Shown here: positions 1 through 8,663 of the stretch, in pieces | How the letters are laid out: each line of letters begins with the position of its first letter | How positions within the stretch are numbered: position 1 is the stretch's first letter | Assembly: GCF_003576455.2 (NCBI RefSeq) | Contig: NZ_CP032869.1 | Location: forward strand, 6,138,001 to 6,202,000 | Direction: 5' to 3' | DNA length: 64,000 nucleotides | Source of the DNA: Mucilaginibacter celer | GTDB taxonomy: Bacteria; Bacteroidota; Bacteroidia; Sphingobacteriales; Sphingobacteriaceae | The notes under the pieces: model-generated | The model's input: only the letters and a program-made list of their open reading frames with translations | Database searches by the model: none | Told to the model about the DNA's origin: nothing | Position numbers and translations under genes: made by a program

Positions 1-1
1 C

Positions 2-250
2 GATTACAGCGGCGAGCATAAACTGGCTGCCGTTTACCGCGAAGAACTTGACCAGATCTATACGCAATACAATACCATTTTGGTATCGCTTGCCGAGGTT
101 ATTGAACGTTATGATAAACTGTTTAACCACGTGCGCCTGGAATACGTGAGTAAAAAACTAAAAGAGTTAAAGCGCAAAGTGAGCGCCGGCGAGGTGCGGT
201 TTGACCTGCTGAAGGACAATATCCACACCGCCTACGGAATTTCCGACTGA
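2..250 (+). CDS. C-terminal fragment of an unidentified protein
   Basis: An open frame enters from the left edge and stops at TGA 248-250, giving the last 82 residues of a protein whose start lies outside the window. The fragment is charged and probably helical (for example KKLKELKRKVSAGEVRFDLL) and ends TAYGISD. I do not recognise the family. A strong hairpin with a T-run follows about 30 bases later, which supports a real gene end. The function is unknown. Confidence 0.6.
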   Translation, partial: DYSGEHKLAAVYREELDQIYTQYNTILVSLAEVIERYDKLFNHVRLEYVSKKLKELKRKVSAGEVRFDLLKDNIHTAYGISD

Positions 251-280
251 CCATATCACTATAAGCACCTGCAATGCATG

Positions 281-313
281 TCCCGTTCGGCGCTTGGCCG
301 GCGGGATTTTTTT
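281..313 (+). terminator. Rho-independent terminator after the left-edge gene
   Basis: A GC-rich imperfect hairpin (outer arms TCCCG and CGGGA, inner CGGC and GCCG) is followed directly by seven T. It lies 30 bases after the stop codon at 250. Confidence 0.7.
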
Positions 314-359
314 GTTTGACAAGCAGAAGATTGTAGCGTGTTGGGTATAATATGTTAGC

Positions 360-821
360 TCAATCTATAAAATGATATAAAAATACCACCTCGCCGCTGA
401 AGGCCGGTTTGCGCTGATCTTTTATTTCCATTTCGATAGCCATGGTAGCCTTGATTACGCCGCGCAGGTTTAATAAGCCTGCCAGTTTCACTTTTAAGCG
501 TACTTCGCTGTTAACCAGTGCGGGCTGGGCAAAGCGCAGGCTTTCGATACCGTAGTTAATTTCCATTTTCAGGTTTTCGATCTTTACAATCTCTTTCCAC
601 AGGTATGGGGTAAGCGACAGTGTAAGGTATCCATGCGCGATGGTGGTTTTAAACGGACTATCGGTTTTAGCTCTTTCCTCATCCGTGTGGATCCATTGAT
701 GATCCAAAGTGGCATCGGCAAACTTGTTGATCTGCTCCTGGGTAATGGTATGCCATGATGAGGTACCCAATTCTTCGCCTACATGCTGTTCAAATTCCTG
801 GAAACTTTTTATAACTATCAT
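360..821 (-). CDS. MaoC-family (R)-specific enoyl-CoA hydratase-like protein
   Basis: A 153-residue single hot-dog domain of the MaoC/PhaJ/NodN type. The hydratase signature is visible: D40-x4-H45 (the catalytic Asp/His pair in PhaJ) followed by FKTTIAHGYLTLSL at about 57-70. Family members hydrate trans-2-enoyl-CoA or related thioesters, and the exact substrate here cannot be read from sequence. The length is typical of the single-domain form. ATG at 819-821 is the only good start. The gene stands alone, convergent with the left-edge gene. Confidence 0.85.
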   Translation of the reverse strand: MIVIKSFQEFEQHVGEELGTSSWHTITQEQINKFADATLDHQWIHTDEERAKTDSPFKTTIAHGYLTLSLTPYLWKEIVKIENLKMEINYGIESLRFAQPALVNSEVRLKVKLAGLLNLRGVIKATMAIEMEIKDQRKPAFSGEVVFLYHFID

Positions 822-894
822 ATCGGTATTTAATAACCGGCCACACGCAGCGGCCTTAAATTTTGAAGGCGCAAAGGTATCAAATTAATCGTTA

Positions 895-2511
895 TCATTC
901 ACCTAATAAAGCTTTTAGGCTTTCAAGGGTGTCGGCTTCTTCCTTGGGTTTATCATGCCGCCAGCGCAAGATCCGCGGGAAACGCAGCGCTATGCCCGAT
1001 TTATGCCGGCTTGACTTATTGATACCCTCAAAGCCTATTTCAAAAACCAGCTCGGGCTTTACGGTACGTACGGGACCGAATTTTTCGATGGTATTGCGTT
1101 TGATAAAATAATCAACCTTATTGATCTCGGCATCGGTAAGGCCCGAGTAGGCTTTGGCAAAGGGAACCAGCTTATCGCCGTCCCAAACGGCAAAGGTATA
1201 ATCGGTATACAGGTCGGCCCGGCGGCCGTGACCTTTTTGGGCATAGATCATCACGGCATCAACAGATAGCGGGTCGATCTTCCATTTCCACCAGTCGCCC
1301 CGGCGGCGGCCCACCTGGTAGGCAGCGCTTTTCCGTTTCAGCATAATGCCTTCGGCAATCATAGCGCGCGATTGTTCGCGAATTTTCCCCAACTCCTCCC
1401 AGCTATCAAATTTAATTAATGCCGAAATCCGGAAAACTTCGGAATAAGCCGTTACCGACTGCAGACGCTCCAGCACCTCACGACGTTCTGATTGTGTTTT
1501 ATAGCGGATATCCTCGCCCGCGTATTCCAGGCAATCATAAGCAATAACAGCTACCGGGCTTTCTTCCAGTATTTTTTTGCTGAGGTTTTTCCTGCCGATG
1601 CGGGTTTGCAGCACATTGAAGGGCATGGGTAAACCATGTTGAAAACTGAGGATCTCGCCATCTATCACGGTACCATCGGGCAGGGCGTTTAAAAATGGAT
1701 GCAATTCGGGGAATTTTTCGGTGGCGAGGTCTTCGCCGCGGCTCCAGATAAAAATTTCGCCGCCGCGCTTTATCATTTGCGCGCGGATGCCGTCCCATTT
1801 CCACTCGGCTTGCCAATCGGCGGCGTCACCTAAAGCTATCCCTACTTCGGCGGGTGTTTTTTGTTTTTCGGATGTTTCCTGTATGGGATAGGCCAAAAAG
1901 AAGGGGTAGGGGCGGGAAATATTGGCCGCCTCGTCCTGCTCTTCCATCAGTTGCGTAAACTGGTAAGTTTCGGGTAGCCAGCTGCCCATAATACGGTGCG
2001 TGAGCACGGCGGCTTCCAGGCCAGAAATATCGGCCAGGGCCTTGATCACCAGGTTTTGCGATACCCCAACCCTAAAGCTACCGGTAAGCAGTTTGTTAAA
2101 TACAAAACGTTCCTGCGTATCCAGCATAGCCCAGCTTTGTATCAGCCACTCTTTTTTCTCTTCCTCGCTTTTATCGTACAGGGTGTTGATTTCGGCTATC
2201 CATTCGGTAAGGGTTTTGCTGCTGCTTTGATTGCTTTGGGGCATGAGCAGGGCCATGGTTTCGGCCAGATCGCCCACCACGTGATAGCTTTCTTCAAAAA
2301 GCCAGGCCGGAATATTGGAGGCCTCAATAGCCCAGTTACGTACCAGGGTTGAATTGATAGGCCTTCGCGGACGCCTGCCGGTAAACAGGGCCAGCATGTG
2401 CATTTTATCAGTATCGGGTACGGCGTTGAAATAATCTTTCAGCACCTTAACCTTTTCGTTGGTTTTATTGGTTTCATCAAGAGAGAGGAAGAGTTGGGCG
2501 AATGCTTTCAT
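895..2511 (-). CDS. ATP-dependent DNA ligase (exonuclease-associated type)
   Basis: A 538-residue ATP-dependent ligase. The adenylation motif K238-W-D-G241 carries the lysine that would be AMP-modified; an N-terminal helical DNA-binding domain precedes it and an OB-fold region follows (FPRILRWRHDKP near the end). This class of bacterial ligase is usually encoded next to a metallo-beta-lactamase-fold exonuclease, which is the case here: its ATG overlaps the stop of the upstream exonuclease gene by 4 bases (ATGA), implying translational coupling. The pair probably acts in a DNA repair or end-processing pathway separate from the replicative NAD-dependent ligase (inference). The Lhr-type helicase and phosphoesterase partners often seen in such clusters are not in this window. 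Confidence 0.9.
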   Translation of the reverse strand: MKAFAQLFLSLDETNKTNEKVKVLKDYFNAVPDTDKMHMLALFTGRRPRRPINSTLVRNWAIEASNIPAWLFEESYHVVGDLAETMALLMPQSNQSSSKTLTEWIAEINTLYDKSEEEKKEWLIQSWAMLDTQERFVFNKLLTGSFRVGVSQNLVIKALADISGLEAAVLTHRIMGSWLPETYQFTQLMEEQDEAANISRPYPFFLAYPIQETSEKQKTPAEVGIALGDAADWQAEWKWDGIRAQMIKRGGEIFIWSRGEDLATEKFPELHPFLNALPDGTVIDGEILSFQHGLPMPFNVLQTRIGRKNLSKKILEESPVAVIAYDCLEYAGEDIRYKTQSERREVLERLQSVTAYSEVFRISALIKFDSWEELGKIREQSRAMIAEGIMLKRKSAAYQVGRRRGDWWKWKIDPLSVDAVMIYAQKGHGRRADLYTDYTFAVWDGDKLVPFAKAYSGLTDAEINKVDYFIKRNTIEKFGPVRTVKPELVFEIGFEGINKSSRHKSGIALRFPRILRWRHDKPKEEADTLESLKALLGE

Positions 2512-3617
2512 AAAGCCGGGCCTCCAGCCTCACCTAAATCCTCTCCAAAGGAGAGGCCTTTATTTGCATTTTCAACCTGGGTTCCAGGCTCCCTCTTCTC
2601 GGGAGAGGGCTCGGGTGAGGCCTCTTCTTCCTCCCCTCCATACAACGTATGCACTTCTTTCGCATTAAAACCAATCTCATTCAAATATCTTGTAAACGTA
2701 GCGGTATAGCCGTGAGTTAAATAAACACACTCGCAGCCTGTGGCATCAATGGCGCTGATGAGGCCGTCCCAATCGGCATGGTCTGATAGTACAAAACCCC
2801 TGTCGGCAGCGCGGCGGCGCTTGGCTCCCCGAATGGCCATCCATCCCGAGCAGTAACCAAAACTATAAGGCTGAAACTTACGCATCCAGGGTGTGCCTAC
2901 TGATGATGGTGGTGCTATGATAATACCTTTTCGCACTTCCTCTTTTATGCTTTCGGGCGTGATTCTTTCGGTAGGATTAAGTTGCACCCCGTTGCGGCGC
3001 AGGGCCTCGTTGGTGTTTTCGATAACGCCATGGGTATAAACCTTGCCGTTAAACAGATCGAGGTTTTGGAGGATGCGTTGCGCCTTGCCCAGCGAGTAAC
3101 CCACCAACACAGTTGCCAGGCCATTGTGCAGATTACTGCGCCACCAGTTATTGATCTCGATAAAAGTTTGCACCTGCGGCTTCCATTGGTACACCGGCAT
3201 GCCAAAGGTGCATTCGGATATAAAGTGATGGCATTTAACCGGCTCGAAAGGTGTGGAAATTCCGTCGTCCTCCACCTTATAATCGCCGGATACTACCCAA
3301 ACCTCGCCTTTGTATTCCACCCTGATCTGCGCCGAGCCAATTACGTGCCCTGCTGGATATAAGGAGATGGTTACACCATTTTTCATCACCGTTTCGGCAT
3401 ATTCAACCGTTTGCAGGTTGATTTCGCCCAGGCGGTATAGCAAAACCTCGCGTGAGAGATGATGGGCCAGGTAACGCTTATGCCCTACATAAGCATGATC
3501 GGCATGGGCGTGGGTTATTACAGCGTCATCCACAGGTTTCCATGGGTCGATATAAAATTTGCCTTTGGCACAGTAAATGCCCCTGTCGGTAAATTCAAGC
3601 AATGGTTTATTGGCCAT
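2508..3617 (-). CDS. DNA ligase-associated exonuclease, metallo-beta-lactamase fold
   Basis: A metallo-beta-lactamase/beta-CASP-like nuclease. The metal-binding motif ITHAHADHAYVG lies at about residues 34-45 counted from ATG 3617; a TTG further upstream (3641) is a poorer start. Later motifs include LSDHADWDGL and LTHGYTATF. Members are annotated as putative exonucleases coupled to ATP-dependent DNA ligases, and this gene overlaps the ligase start by 4 bases. The last ~40 residues (rich in Glu, Pro and Ser) look foreign: residues of about 333-364 are encoded by a palindromic intergenic-type repeat (2527-2621) that has been read through. The catalytic core is complete, so the enzyme is probably active. 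Confidence 0.87.
   Translation of the reverse strand: MANKPLLEFTDRGIYCAKGKFYIDPWKPVDDAVITHAHADHAYVGHKRYLAHHLSREVLLYRLGEINLQTVEYAETVMKNGVTISLYPAGHVIGSAQIRVEYKGEVWVVSGDYKVEDDGISTPFEPVKCHHFISECTFGMPVYQWKPQVQTFIEINNWWRSNLHNGLATVLVGYSLGKAQRILQNLDLFNGKVYTHGVIENTNEALRRNGVQLNPTERITPESIKEEVRKGIIIAPPSSVGTPWMRKFQPYSFGYCSGWMAIRGAKRRRAADRGFVLSDHADWDGLISAIDATGCECVYLTHGYTATFTRYLNEIGFNAKEVHTLYGGEEEEASPEPSPEKREPGTQVENANKGLSFGEDLGEAGGPAL
2527..2621. repeat. REP/BIME-like palindromic element inside the exonuclease 3' end
   Basis: The ends are inverted copies GCCTCACC (2527-2534) and GGTGAGGC (2614-2621). Between them lie two separate hairpins: CCTCTCC-AAA-GGAGAGG at 2540-2556 and CTCCC...GGGAG at 2589-2605. 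The sequence resembles intergenic repeats of the CTCTCC-AAA-GGAGAG type common in Bacteroidota. Its reading frame stays open, adding a low-complexity tail to the exonuclease. Confidence 0.75.
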
Positions 3618-3650
3618 GGTATATAAACTATTGATGTGCAAATTGGTTTG

Positions 3651-3682
3651 CCCCCCGGCCCCCTAAAGGGGGAGTTTGGATG
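3651..3682. repeat. Short palindromic repeat, CCCCCTAAAGGGGG type
   Basis: A perfect palindromic core, CCCCCTAAAGGGGG, lies at 3659-3672 just upstream of the exonuclease gene. A related copy (CAGCCCCCTAAAGGAGGAG) occurs at 12603-12621, so this is a dispersed repeat. Confidence 0.65.
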
Positions 3683-3793
3683 GCGGGTGAGTAAATTATC
3701 CCGTCCGGCAAATCTCCCCTCAAATCAACCTTTTTTATAAATATAAATATTCAACCTATTGTTGCTATCTTAACTTGCAGCAAATAACCTCTG

Positions 3794-5107
3794 ATGAAAG
3801 CAAACCTCATTTTATTGCTGTCGGTATTCTCCCTATCCGCGGCAGCGCAAAAAAATAACTTGCGCAAACAGGTTGATGTCAAAGCCGATGCCCTGCAAAG
3901 CCAGGTAGTTACCTGGCGACGCGATTTTCATGAACATCCGGAATTGGGTAATCATGAAGTGCGTACTTCGGGCATCATTGCCAAACACCTGCAATCGCTG
4001 GGGATAGAGATACAAACCGGTGTGGCAACAACAGGCGTAGTAGGCATTTTAAAAGGAGGTCATCCGGGACCGGTTGTTGCTCTAAGGGCCGATATGGATG
4101 GCCTGCCGGTTATTGAGCGTGTTGATGTTCCGTTTGCATCCAAAGTAAAAACAACCTATAACGGGCAGGAAGTTGGCGTGATGCATGCCTGCGGACACGA
4201 TTCGCACATGGCTATCCTGATGGCCGTGGCGCAGGTGCTATCATCTATGAAGGCTGATTTACATGGCACCGTAAAATTCATTTTTCAACCCGCCGAAGAG
4301 GGTGTGGAACCCGGCCAGAAAGGCGGCGCCGAGCAAATGGTGAAGGAAGGCGTATTGGAAAACCCAAAGGTTGATGCCATATTTGGCCTGCATATCAACT
4401 CGCAAACCGAAGTGGGTAAAATTACCTATCGGCAGGGCGGGATCATGGCGGGGGTTAATGATATGCAGATCATTGTTAAAGGCCGGTCGGCGCATGGTGC
4501 TTATCCATGGTCGAGCGTGGATCCTATCGTGGTGTCGGCCCAGATCATTAATAACCTGCAAACCATTGTAAGCCGCAATATCAATATTACCGAAAACCCG
4601 GCTGTGGTTACCATCGGGGCTATAAAGGGCGGCAACCGATCAAACATTATTCCGGAAACGGTGGAGATGCTGGGCACCCTGCGCGCATTTACCCCGGCCG
4701 ACGAGAAGACGCTGGTTGAAAAGGTAACTGCGATTGCCACCAAAACGGCCGAAGCCCAGGGCGCTACCGCTACAGTAAAAATACCTTACAGTAACCACTA
4801 CCCGGTAACGTTCAACAATCCCGACCTTACCCAGCAAATGCTGCCCAGCCTGCAGCGCACGGCTGGGACGGCTAACGTGCTGTTACGCCCGCCGGTAACC
4901 GGGGCCGAAGATTTTAGCTTTTACCAGGAAAAAGTACCGGGCTTATTTATATTTTTAGGCGGGATGCCCAAAGGCGCCGACCCGGTCAGGGCACCATCGC
5001 ACCATACACCCGATTTTTATATTGATGAAAGCGGATTTGTGCTGGGCGTGAAAGCTTTATGCAATTTGACCATCGACTACATGGAAACCAAAACTAATCA
5101 TAAATGA
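3794..5107 (+). CDS. Secreted M20-family amidohydrolase (hippurate/IAA-amino acid hydrolase-like)
   Basis: A 437-residue metallo-amidohydrolase of peptidase family M20D. A Sec signal peptide (about residues 1-19, ending SAAAQ) sends it to the periplasm or outside. Metal-binding and catalytic elements are visible: ALRADMDGLP at about 97-105, MHACGHDSHM at 130-139 (Cys133, His135), FQPAEEG near 168 and GLHINS near 198. Relatives cleave N-acyl or N-aromatic amino acids; the substrate is not predictable. The stop overlaps the start of the next gene (ATGA at 5104-5107), so the two are co-expressed. Confidence 0.9.
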   Translation: MKANLILLLSVFSLSAAAQKNNLRKQVDVKADALQSQVVTWRRDFHEHPELGNHEVRTSGIIAKHLQSLGIEIQTGVATTGVVGILKGGHPGPVVALRADMDGLPVIERVDVPFASKVKTTYNGQEVGVMHACGHDSHMAILMAVAQVLSSMKADLHGTVKFIFQPAEEGVEPGQKGGAEQMVKEGVLENPKVDAIFGLHINSQTEVGKITYRQGGIMAGVNDMQIIVKGRSAHGAYPWSSVDPIVVSAQIINNLQTIVSRNINITENPAVVTIGAIKGGNRSNIIPETVEMLGTLRAFTPADEKTLVEKVTAIATKTAEAQGATATVKIPYSNHYPVTFNNPDLTQQMLPSLQRTAGTANVLLRPPVTGAEDFSFYQEKVPGLFIFLGGMPKGADPVRAPSHHTPDFYIDESGFVLGVKALCNLTIDYMETKTNHK

Positions 5108-5703
5108 AATATCTTTTTACAGCAGTAATGCTGCTTAGCCTCGGTTGCGGGCAAAATGCTAAAAACACCAATGCAGCCAAATCAACAACCGATACTGTTA
5201 AAGCCCTGGTTATCACCAAAGCCGATACCAACGGCGAGTATATCGACTGGTATAAGGTTAAGCTAAACGGTAACTTGCCAATGCTATCCAGCTTTAAAGC
5301 CTCGGGCAAGGAACTCGGCAAGCCCGATAGCGTTGTTACACCCAGGTATGAAGATGTGAGTGTTTCGTTTTTTAATGGCAAAACCTTTAAATATGTGTAT
5401 TATAAAGGGCTTCAGTTTGAAACCGAAAACGATAGCCTGGCCTTTAGCCGCGTTGATTTCAGCAAAAATCCCAAGCTATTTTTAACCACTGATAAAATTA
5501 AGCTGAGCCCTGCTACAACGCTGGATGAGTTTAAAAAGCTTTTCCCAAAATCGGCAAATGAAGCTTTACATGGTACGGATATGGATAAACGCGCTTCGTT
5601 TAGGCTTAATGTTGCCAAAGGCAATACTGATGATGCCTGGATCCTTGAGTTTGATACCGTGAGCGGAAAGCTGCTGAGCGTTGATTACTTCATACCTGAT
5701 TGA
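5104..5703 (+). CDS. Hypothetical lipoprotein downstream of the amidohydrolase
   Basis: A 199-residue protein with a lipoprotein signal: MKYLFTAVMLLSLGCG, with lipobox LSLGC and a predicted lipidated Cys17. The mature part contains no domain I recognise. It overlaps the amidohydrolase gene by 4 bases, so it may be a partner or envelope-bound accessory, but nothing in the sequence specifies a role. Confidence 0.75.
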   Translation: MKYLFTAVMLLSLGCGQNAKNTNAAKSTTDTVKALVITKADTNGEYIDWYKVKLNGNLPMLSSFKASGKELGKPDSVVTPRYEDVSVSFFNGKTFKYVYYKGLQFETENDSLAFSRVDFSKNPKLFLTTDKIKLSPATTLDEFKKLFPKSANEALHGTDMDKRASFRLNVAKGNTDDAWILEFDTVSGKLLSVDYFIPD

Positions 5704-5735
5704 TGGGAGAACGTGTAGGGAATCACTTTTTAAAA

Positions 5736-5882
5736 CACGAGGCTCTTATGGAGCCAGGAAACACCTTTTGTTTTTGCTATAAACACGTTACCCCTACGGA
5801 TGTTTTTTTATAACTCCGGTAGGAGGTATCGTGTTTATAGCAATATGTTAAAGATTGGAATTGGCTCCATAGGAGCCCCGTG
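5736..5882. repeat. Large nested palindromic intergenic repeat
   Basis: Three nested inverted pairs. The outer arms 5736-5756 and 5862-5882 match at 19 of 21 positions. The middle arms 5774-5787 (TTGCTATAAACACG) and 5830-5843 are perfect. The innermost arms 5788-5800 and 5815-5828 are imperfect. Together they can fold the whole 147 bases into one cruciform or RNA hairpin. No ORF is present. This accounts for most of the 277-base gap between the flanking genes. Confidence 0.8.
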
Positions 5883-6004
5883 TTATCCGGATTATTTTAA
5901 AAGCAATTTTCCTTTTAGCGCGAGCGCTGAACAGTAACAATCAAAAAGTTATTTGTATATTGAACGGCCTTTAATATAACATGGAACACGGATTAAATAA
6001 GATC

Positions 6005-6499
6005 ATGAAAAAGCATTTACTCCCCCTGATATGCCTCTGCATGCTTATTGCTGGTAAAACCTTTGCAAGCCCAATTTTACCTGCCGATACCGTTGTTAAG
6101 TTAAAACCCGAAGTTAAACAGATCATCGAAAAAGTGATTAAAGCATCGGGCACGTTCAGTATTGATGAAGTGTCTGATCTGTACGCCCCAAATGCTGTTG
6201 TTGCCGATGAGCAGCCGCCTTTTTCATGGAATGGTCAGCTGGCAGGTGTGCAATGGATTAACTCGGTTGAAAAAGCTGTTAAAGATTTTAAGATAAAAGA
6301 TTTTAAGGTTGATCTGCAGCGCATCAAAACTTTTCAGCAAACCGAAGAGATTGTTTACCTCGTGGCCCCGGTTGAATACACCGGCACCGTAAACGGCGAA
6401 CATTTTGAAGAGCAGGGCGCTTTTTCATTTGTGCTGCGCGTGGTAAGCGGCAAATGGCTCATTAAAAGCCAGGCCTGGATTCCGCGTAACGGGATGTAA
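6005..6499 (+). CDS. Secreted SnoaL/NTF2-like (DUF4440-type) protein
   Basis: Starting at ATG 6005, 24 bases inside the longest frame, gives a clean signal peptide, MKKHLLPLICLCMLIAGKTFA. The mature part reads as a small NTF2-like alpha+beta cone: an N-terminal helix, DEVSDLYAPNAVVADEQPP, and strand-rich C-terminal segments (GAFSFVLRVVSGKWLIKSQ). Such proteins bind small ligands or act as ketosteroid-isomerase-like enzymes; the role here is unknown. It stands alone between the large palindrome and the next operon. Confidence 0.65.
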   Translation: MKKHLLPLICLCMLIAGKTFASPILPADTVVKLKPEVKQIIEKVIKASGTFSIDEVSDLYAPNAVVADEQPPFSWNGQLAGVQWINSVEKAVKDFKIKDFKVDLQRIKTFQQTEEIVYLVAPVEYTGTVNGEHFEEQGAFSFVLRVVSGKWLIKSQAWIPRNGM

Positions 6500-6543
6500 T
6501 GCCTTTACACTAATATATACCGCTGTAATAACAGCAAAATAAT

Positions 6544-7203
6544 ATGCCTGAATTTATCACATTTAGTGTATTTGACGATGCCCCGGCTGCCTGGCAGTTC
6601 ACCGGGTTATTGGACGAAAACGACATCGAATACCAAAGTGAAGAAAGTGCCATTTCTGCTGATGTAGACCGGTATAACAATAAAATACCTGCTGTTAAAT
6701 ACATAGTAAAAATAAAACCCGATGATTTTATTCGCGCCGCCGAACTGTTAAAAAACAGCGAAGAGGAAGGCCTTGAACAAGACACCCAGCTGTTTGAGTT
6801 TACCGATGCGGAACTGATGGAAATACTTGAAAGACCCGACGAGTGGCGCATATCCGATTACAATAATGCCCGCGAGCAGCTTGCCGAACGTGGCGTTGAC
6901 GTGAGCGACAATGTTATGGCCAGGCTTAAAAGAGATCGGGAAATTGCATTGGCAGCCTACAAAGAATCGCAGAAGGGATGGATAACAGCCGGTTATATAT
7001 TAGCGTTTGCGGGTGGCTTGTTAGGTTTAGTGATTGGCTGGCGCCTTGCATTTCAGAAAAGAGCCTTACCTGATGGCTGGCGGGTTTATGAATACAATGA
7101 AGGCGACCGGAAGCATGGCGAGCTGATACTTCTTATTTCATTTATGATGTCACTTTTTACGGTTATCTATGAAGTGATGACCGCAATTTCAAAAGCTAAT
7201 TGA
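6544..7203 (+). CDS. Membrane protein with N-terminal DUF2007-like domain
   Basis: A 219-residue protein. The N-terminal ~75 residues (ITFSVFDDAPAAWQFTGLLD...) resemble the DUF2007 'putative signal transducing protein' fold, followed by a charged linker and two hydrophobic segments at about 145-167 and 193-212. It is probably an inner-membrane protein with a cytosolic sensor-like domain. The gene below starts one base after its stop. The DUF2007 assignment is by pattern only. Confidence 0.6.
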   Translation: MPEFITFSVFDDAPAAWQFTGLLDENDIEYQSEESAISADVDRYNNKIPAVKYIVKIKPDDFIRAAELLKNSEEEGLEQDTQLFEFTDAELMEILERPDEWRISDYNNAREQLAERGVDVSDNVMARLKRDREIALAAYKESQKGWITAGYILAFAGGLLGLVIGWRLAFQKRALPDGWRVYEYNEGDRKHGELILLISFMMSLFTVIYEVMTAISKAN

Positions 7204-7204
7204 A

Positions 7205-8068
7205 ATGAATAGAATATTTTTCCTGTTACTTGTTTTATTAATCCCCATACTGCATTCTTTCGCCCAGGAAAGGGATCTGAATAAAATTGCAGGCACAATT
7301 GAAAAAGAGGCCAAAACACTTTATAACTCCGAGTGGGCATCGTGGTATGGCACTGATATCTTTTTAGAAAAATGTAAGGATAAACAGCAGGCGGCCGGAG
7401 GCTTTATCTCGTACGAAACACCAACCGGCCGTAATAATGTTTTCTACTCGCGCGATGAATCGCCCAGAGCATTGATAACCATAGCTTTCGGTTCGGACTT
7501 TAACGCGGCCAATTACACACTTGATACTACAGCCAGAGCATTAACGCCTGCAGAGCGTGAATTGTATGAGTTAAAAAATGCCGCGCAGCAATGTATGGTG
7601 CACGATTCCACATTCAAGGTGTTTAACAATACCAATTTAAACCCGGTGCCAATTATCCAAAACGGTGTTAAAAAAGTGTATGTGCTAACCGGGCCTAAAG
7701 TAACCGGCGTAGTACTATTTGGGAATGATTATCTGATTAATTTTGATAAGGATAATAAGGTAACCGAAGTGAAAAAACTGCATAAAAGTCTTATTCCATC
7801 CTACTATTCAAAGCCGGGTGCAGATAGCAGCAAAATTCAGGTATCGGCCATGCACTCGCATTTGCCGGAGTTTGATGGTTTTATAACGGTTACCGATATC
7901 TGTACTCTGATGTTGTATGAGAAATTTACAACATGGAACCAATATATGGTGGTGTCGAAAGATTTTATATCGCTATGGGACTGTAAAAAGAATTCGCTTG
8001 TAATATTAACTACCGAAGCCTGGAAAAAAATAATGGATGATCAGCCGGAACGAATCAAAAGGGAGTAA
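7205..8068 (+). CDS. Secreted protein of unknown function
   Basis: A 287-residue protein with a signal peptide (MNRIFFLLLVLLIPILHSFAQ). I recognise no catalytic motif. The central part, KKVYVLTGPKVTGVVLFGND, suggests a beta-rich fold. It begins one base after the stop of the DUF2007-like gene, so the two form an operon. Confidence 0.7.
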   Translation: MNRIFFLLLVLLIPILHSFAQERDLNKIAGTIEKEAKTLYNSEWASWYGTDIFLEKCKDKQQAAGGFISYETPTGRNNVFYSRDESPRALITIAFGSDFNAANYTLDTTARALTPAERELYELKNAAQQCMVHDSTFKVFNNTNLNPVPIIQNGVKKVYVLTGPKVTGVVLFGNDYLINFDKDNKVTEVKKLHKSLIPSYYSKPGADSSKIQVSAMHSHLPEFDGFITVTDICTLMLYEKFTTWNQYMVVSKDFISLWDCKKNSLVILTTEAWKKIMDDQPERIKRE

Positions 8069-8088
8069 ATCACCCACCTGTTTATCTT

Positions 8089-8661
8089 TTACCTGTACAA
8101 ACTTTTACTCTCAATAAACTTCAGCACCGCATCGGGCACAAAATACTGCACGTTCTTTTTTTCGGCGATGGATTTGCGGATAAAGGTTGCAGATAGTTCC
8201 ATCTGTGGCGTCATGGTAATGGTTACCGAAGGATGATCGGCCAGTTCGGCGTTTTCATAACCGGGGCGTGGGTATACGTAGATGCGGTAATCGCGCAGAA
8301 TAAGCTTATAATTTTTCCATTTATGCAGGGTGCCCAGGTTATCCGACCCCATAATGAGGGCAAATTCATGCTCGGGGTATTTTTCCTTTAAGTGGGCAAG
8401 GGTATCAATAGTGTACGATGGCTGAGGCAGTTTTAACTCCACATCGCTTACGCTGATATTGGTTGCATTATCGGTAGCCAGGCGGGCCATCTCCAGCCTG
8501 TCGTAGGTATTGATCAGGTCGCCGTATTTTTTCAGCGGGTTTTGGGGCGATACCACCAACCACACCTTATCAAGCGTGGTATGGTTAGCCATGTAGTTAG
8601 CTATAATTAAATGCCCTATGTGTATAGGATTAAATGAACCAAACAGTAAGCCAATTTTCAT
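8089..8661 (-). CDS. nadD: Nicotinate (nicotinamide) nucleotide adenylyltransferase
   Basis: A 190-residue nucleotidyltransferase that transfers AMP to nicotinate mononucleotide, the penultimate step of NAD synthesis. The nucleotide-binding motif GSFNPIHIGH sits at residues 8-17 and the C-terminal SATFIRKS motif closes the site. The length matches the NadD family. The gene is followed upstream (higher coordinates) by an inverted-repeat-bounded relic and then gmk, so it was probably once closer to gmk. Confidence 0.93.
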   Translation of the reverse strand: MKIGLLFGSFNPIHIGHLIIANYMANHTTLDKVWLVVSPQNPLKKYGDLINTYDRLEMARLATDNATNISVSDVELKLPQPSYTIDTLAHLKEKYPEHEFALIMGSDNLGTLHKWKNYKLILRDYRIYVYPRPGYENAELADHPSVTITMTPQMELSATFIRKSIAEKKNVQYFVPDAVLKFIESKSLYR

Positions 8662-8663
8662 AT

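Noticed and set aside
863-1111. Plus-strand frame opposite the DNA ligase gene, and similar frames opposite other genes
   Set aside because: These are antisense shadows of confidently assigned genes and show no independent protein features.
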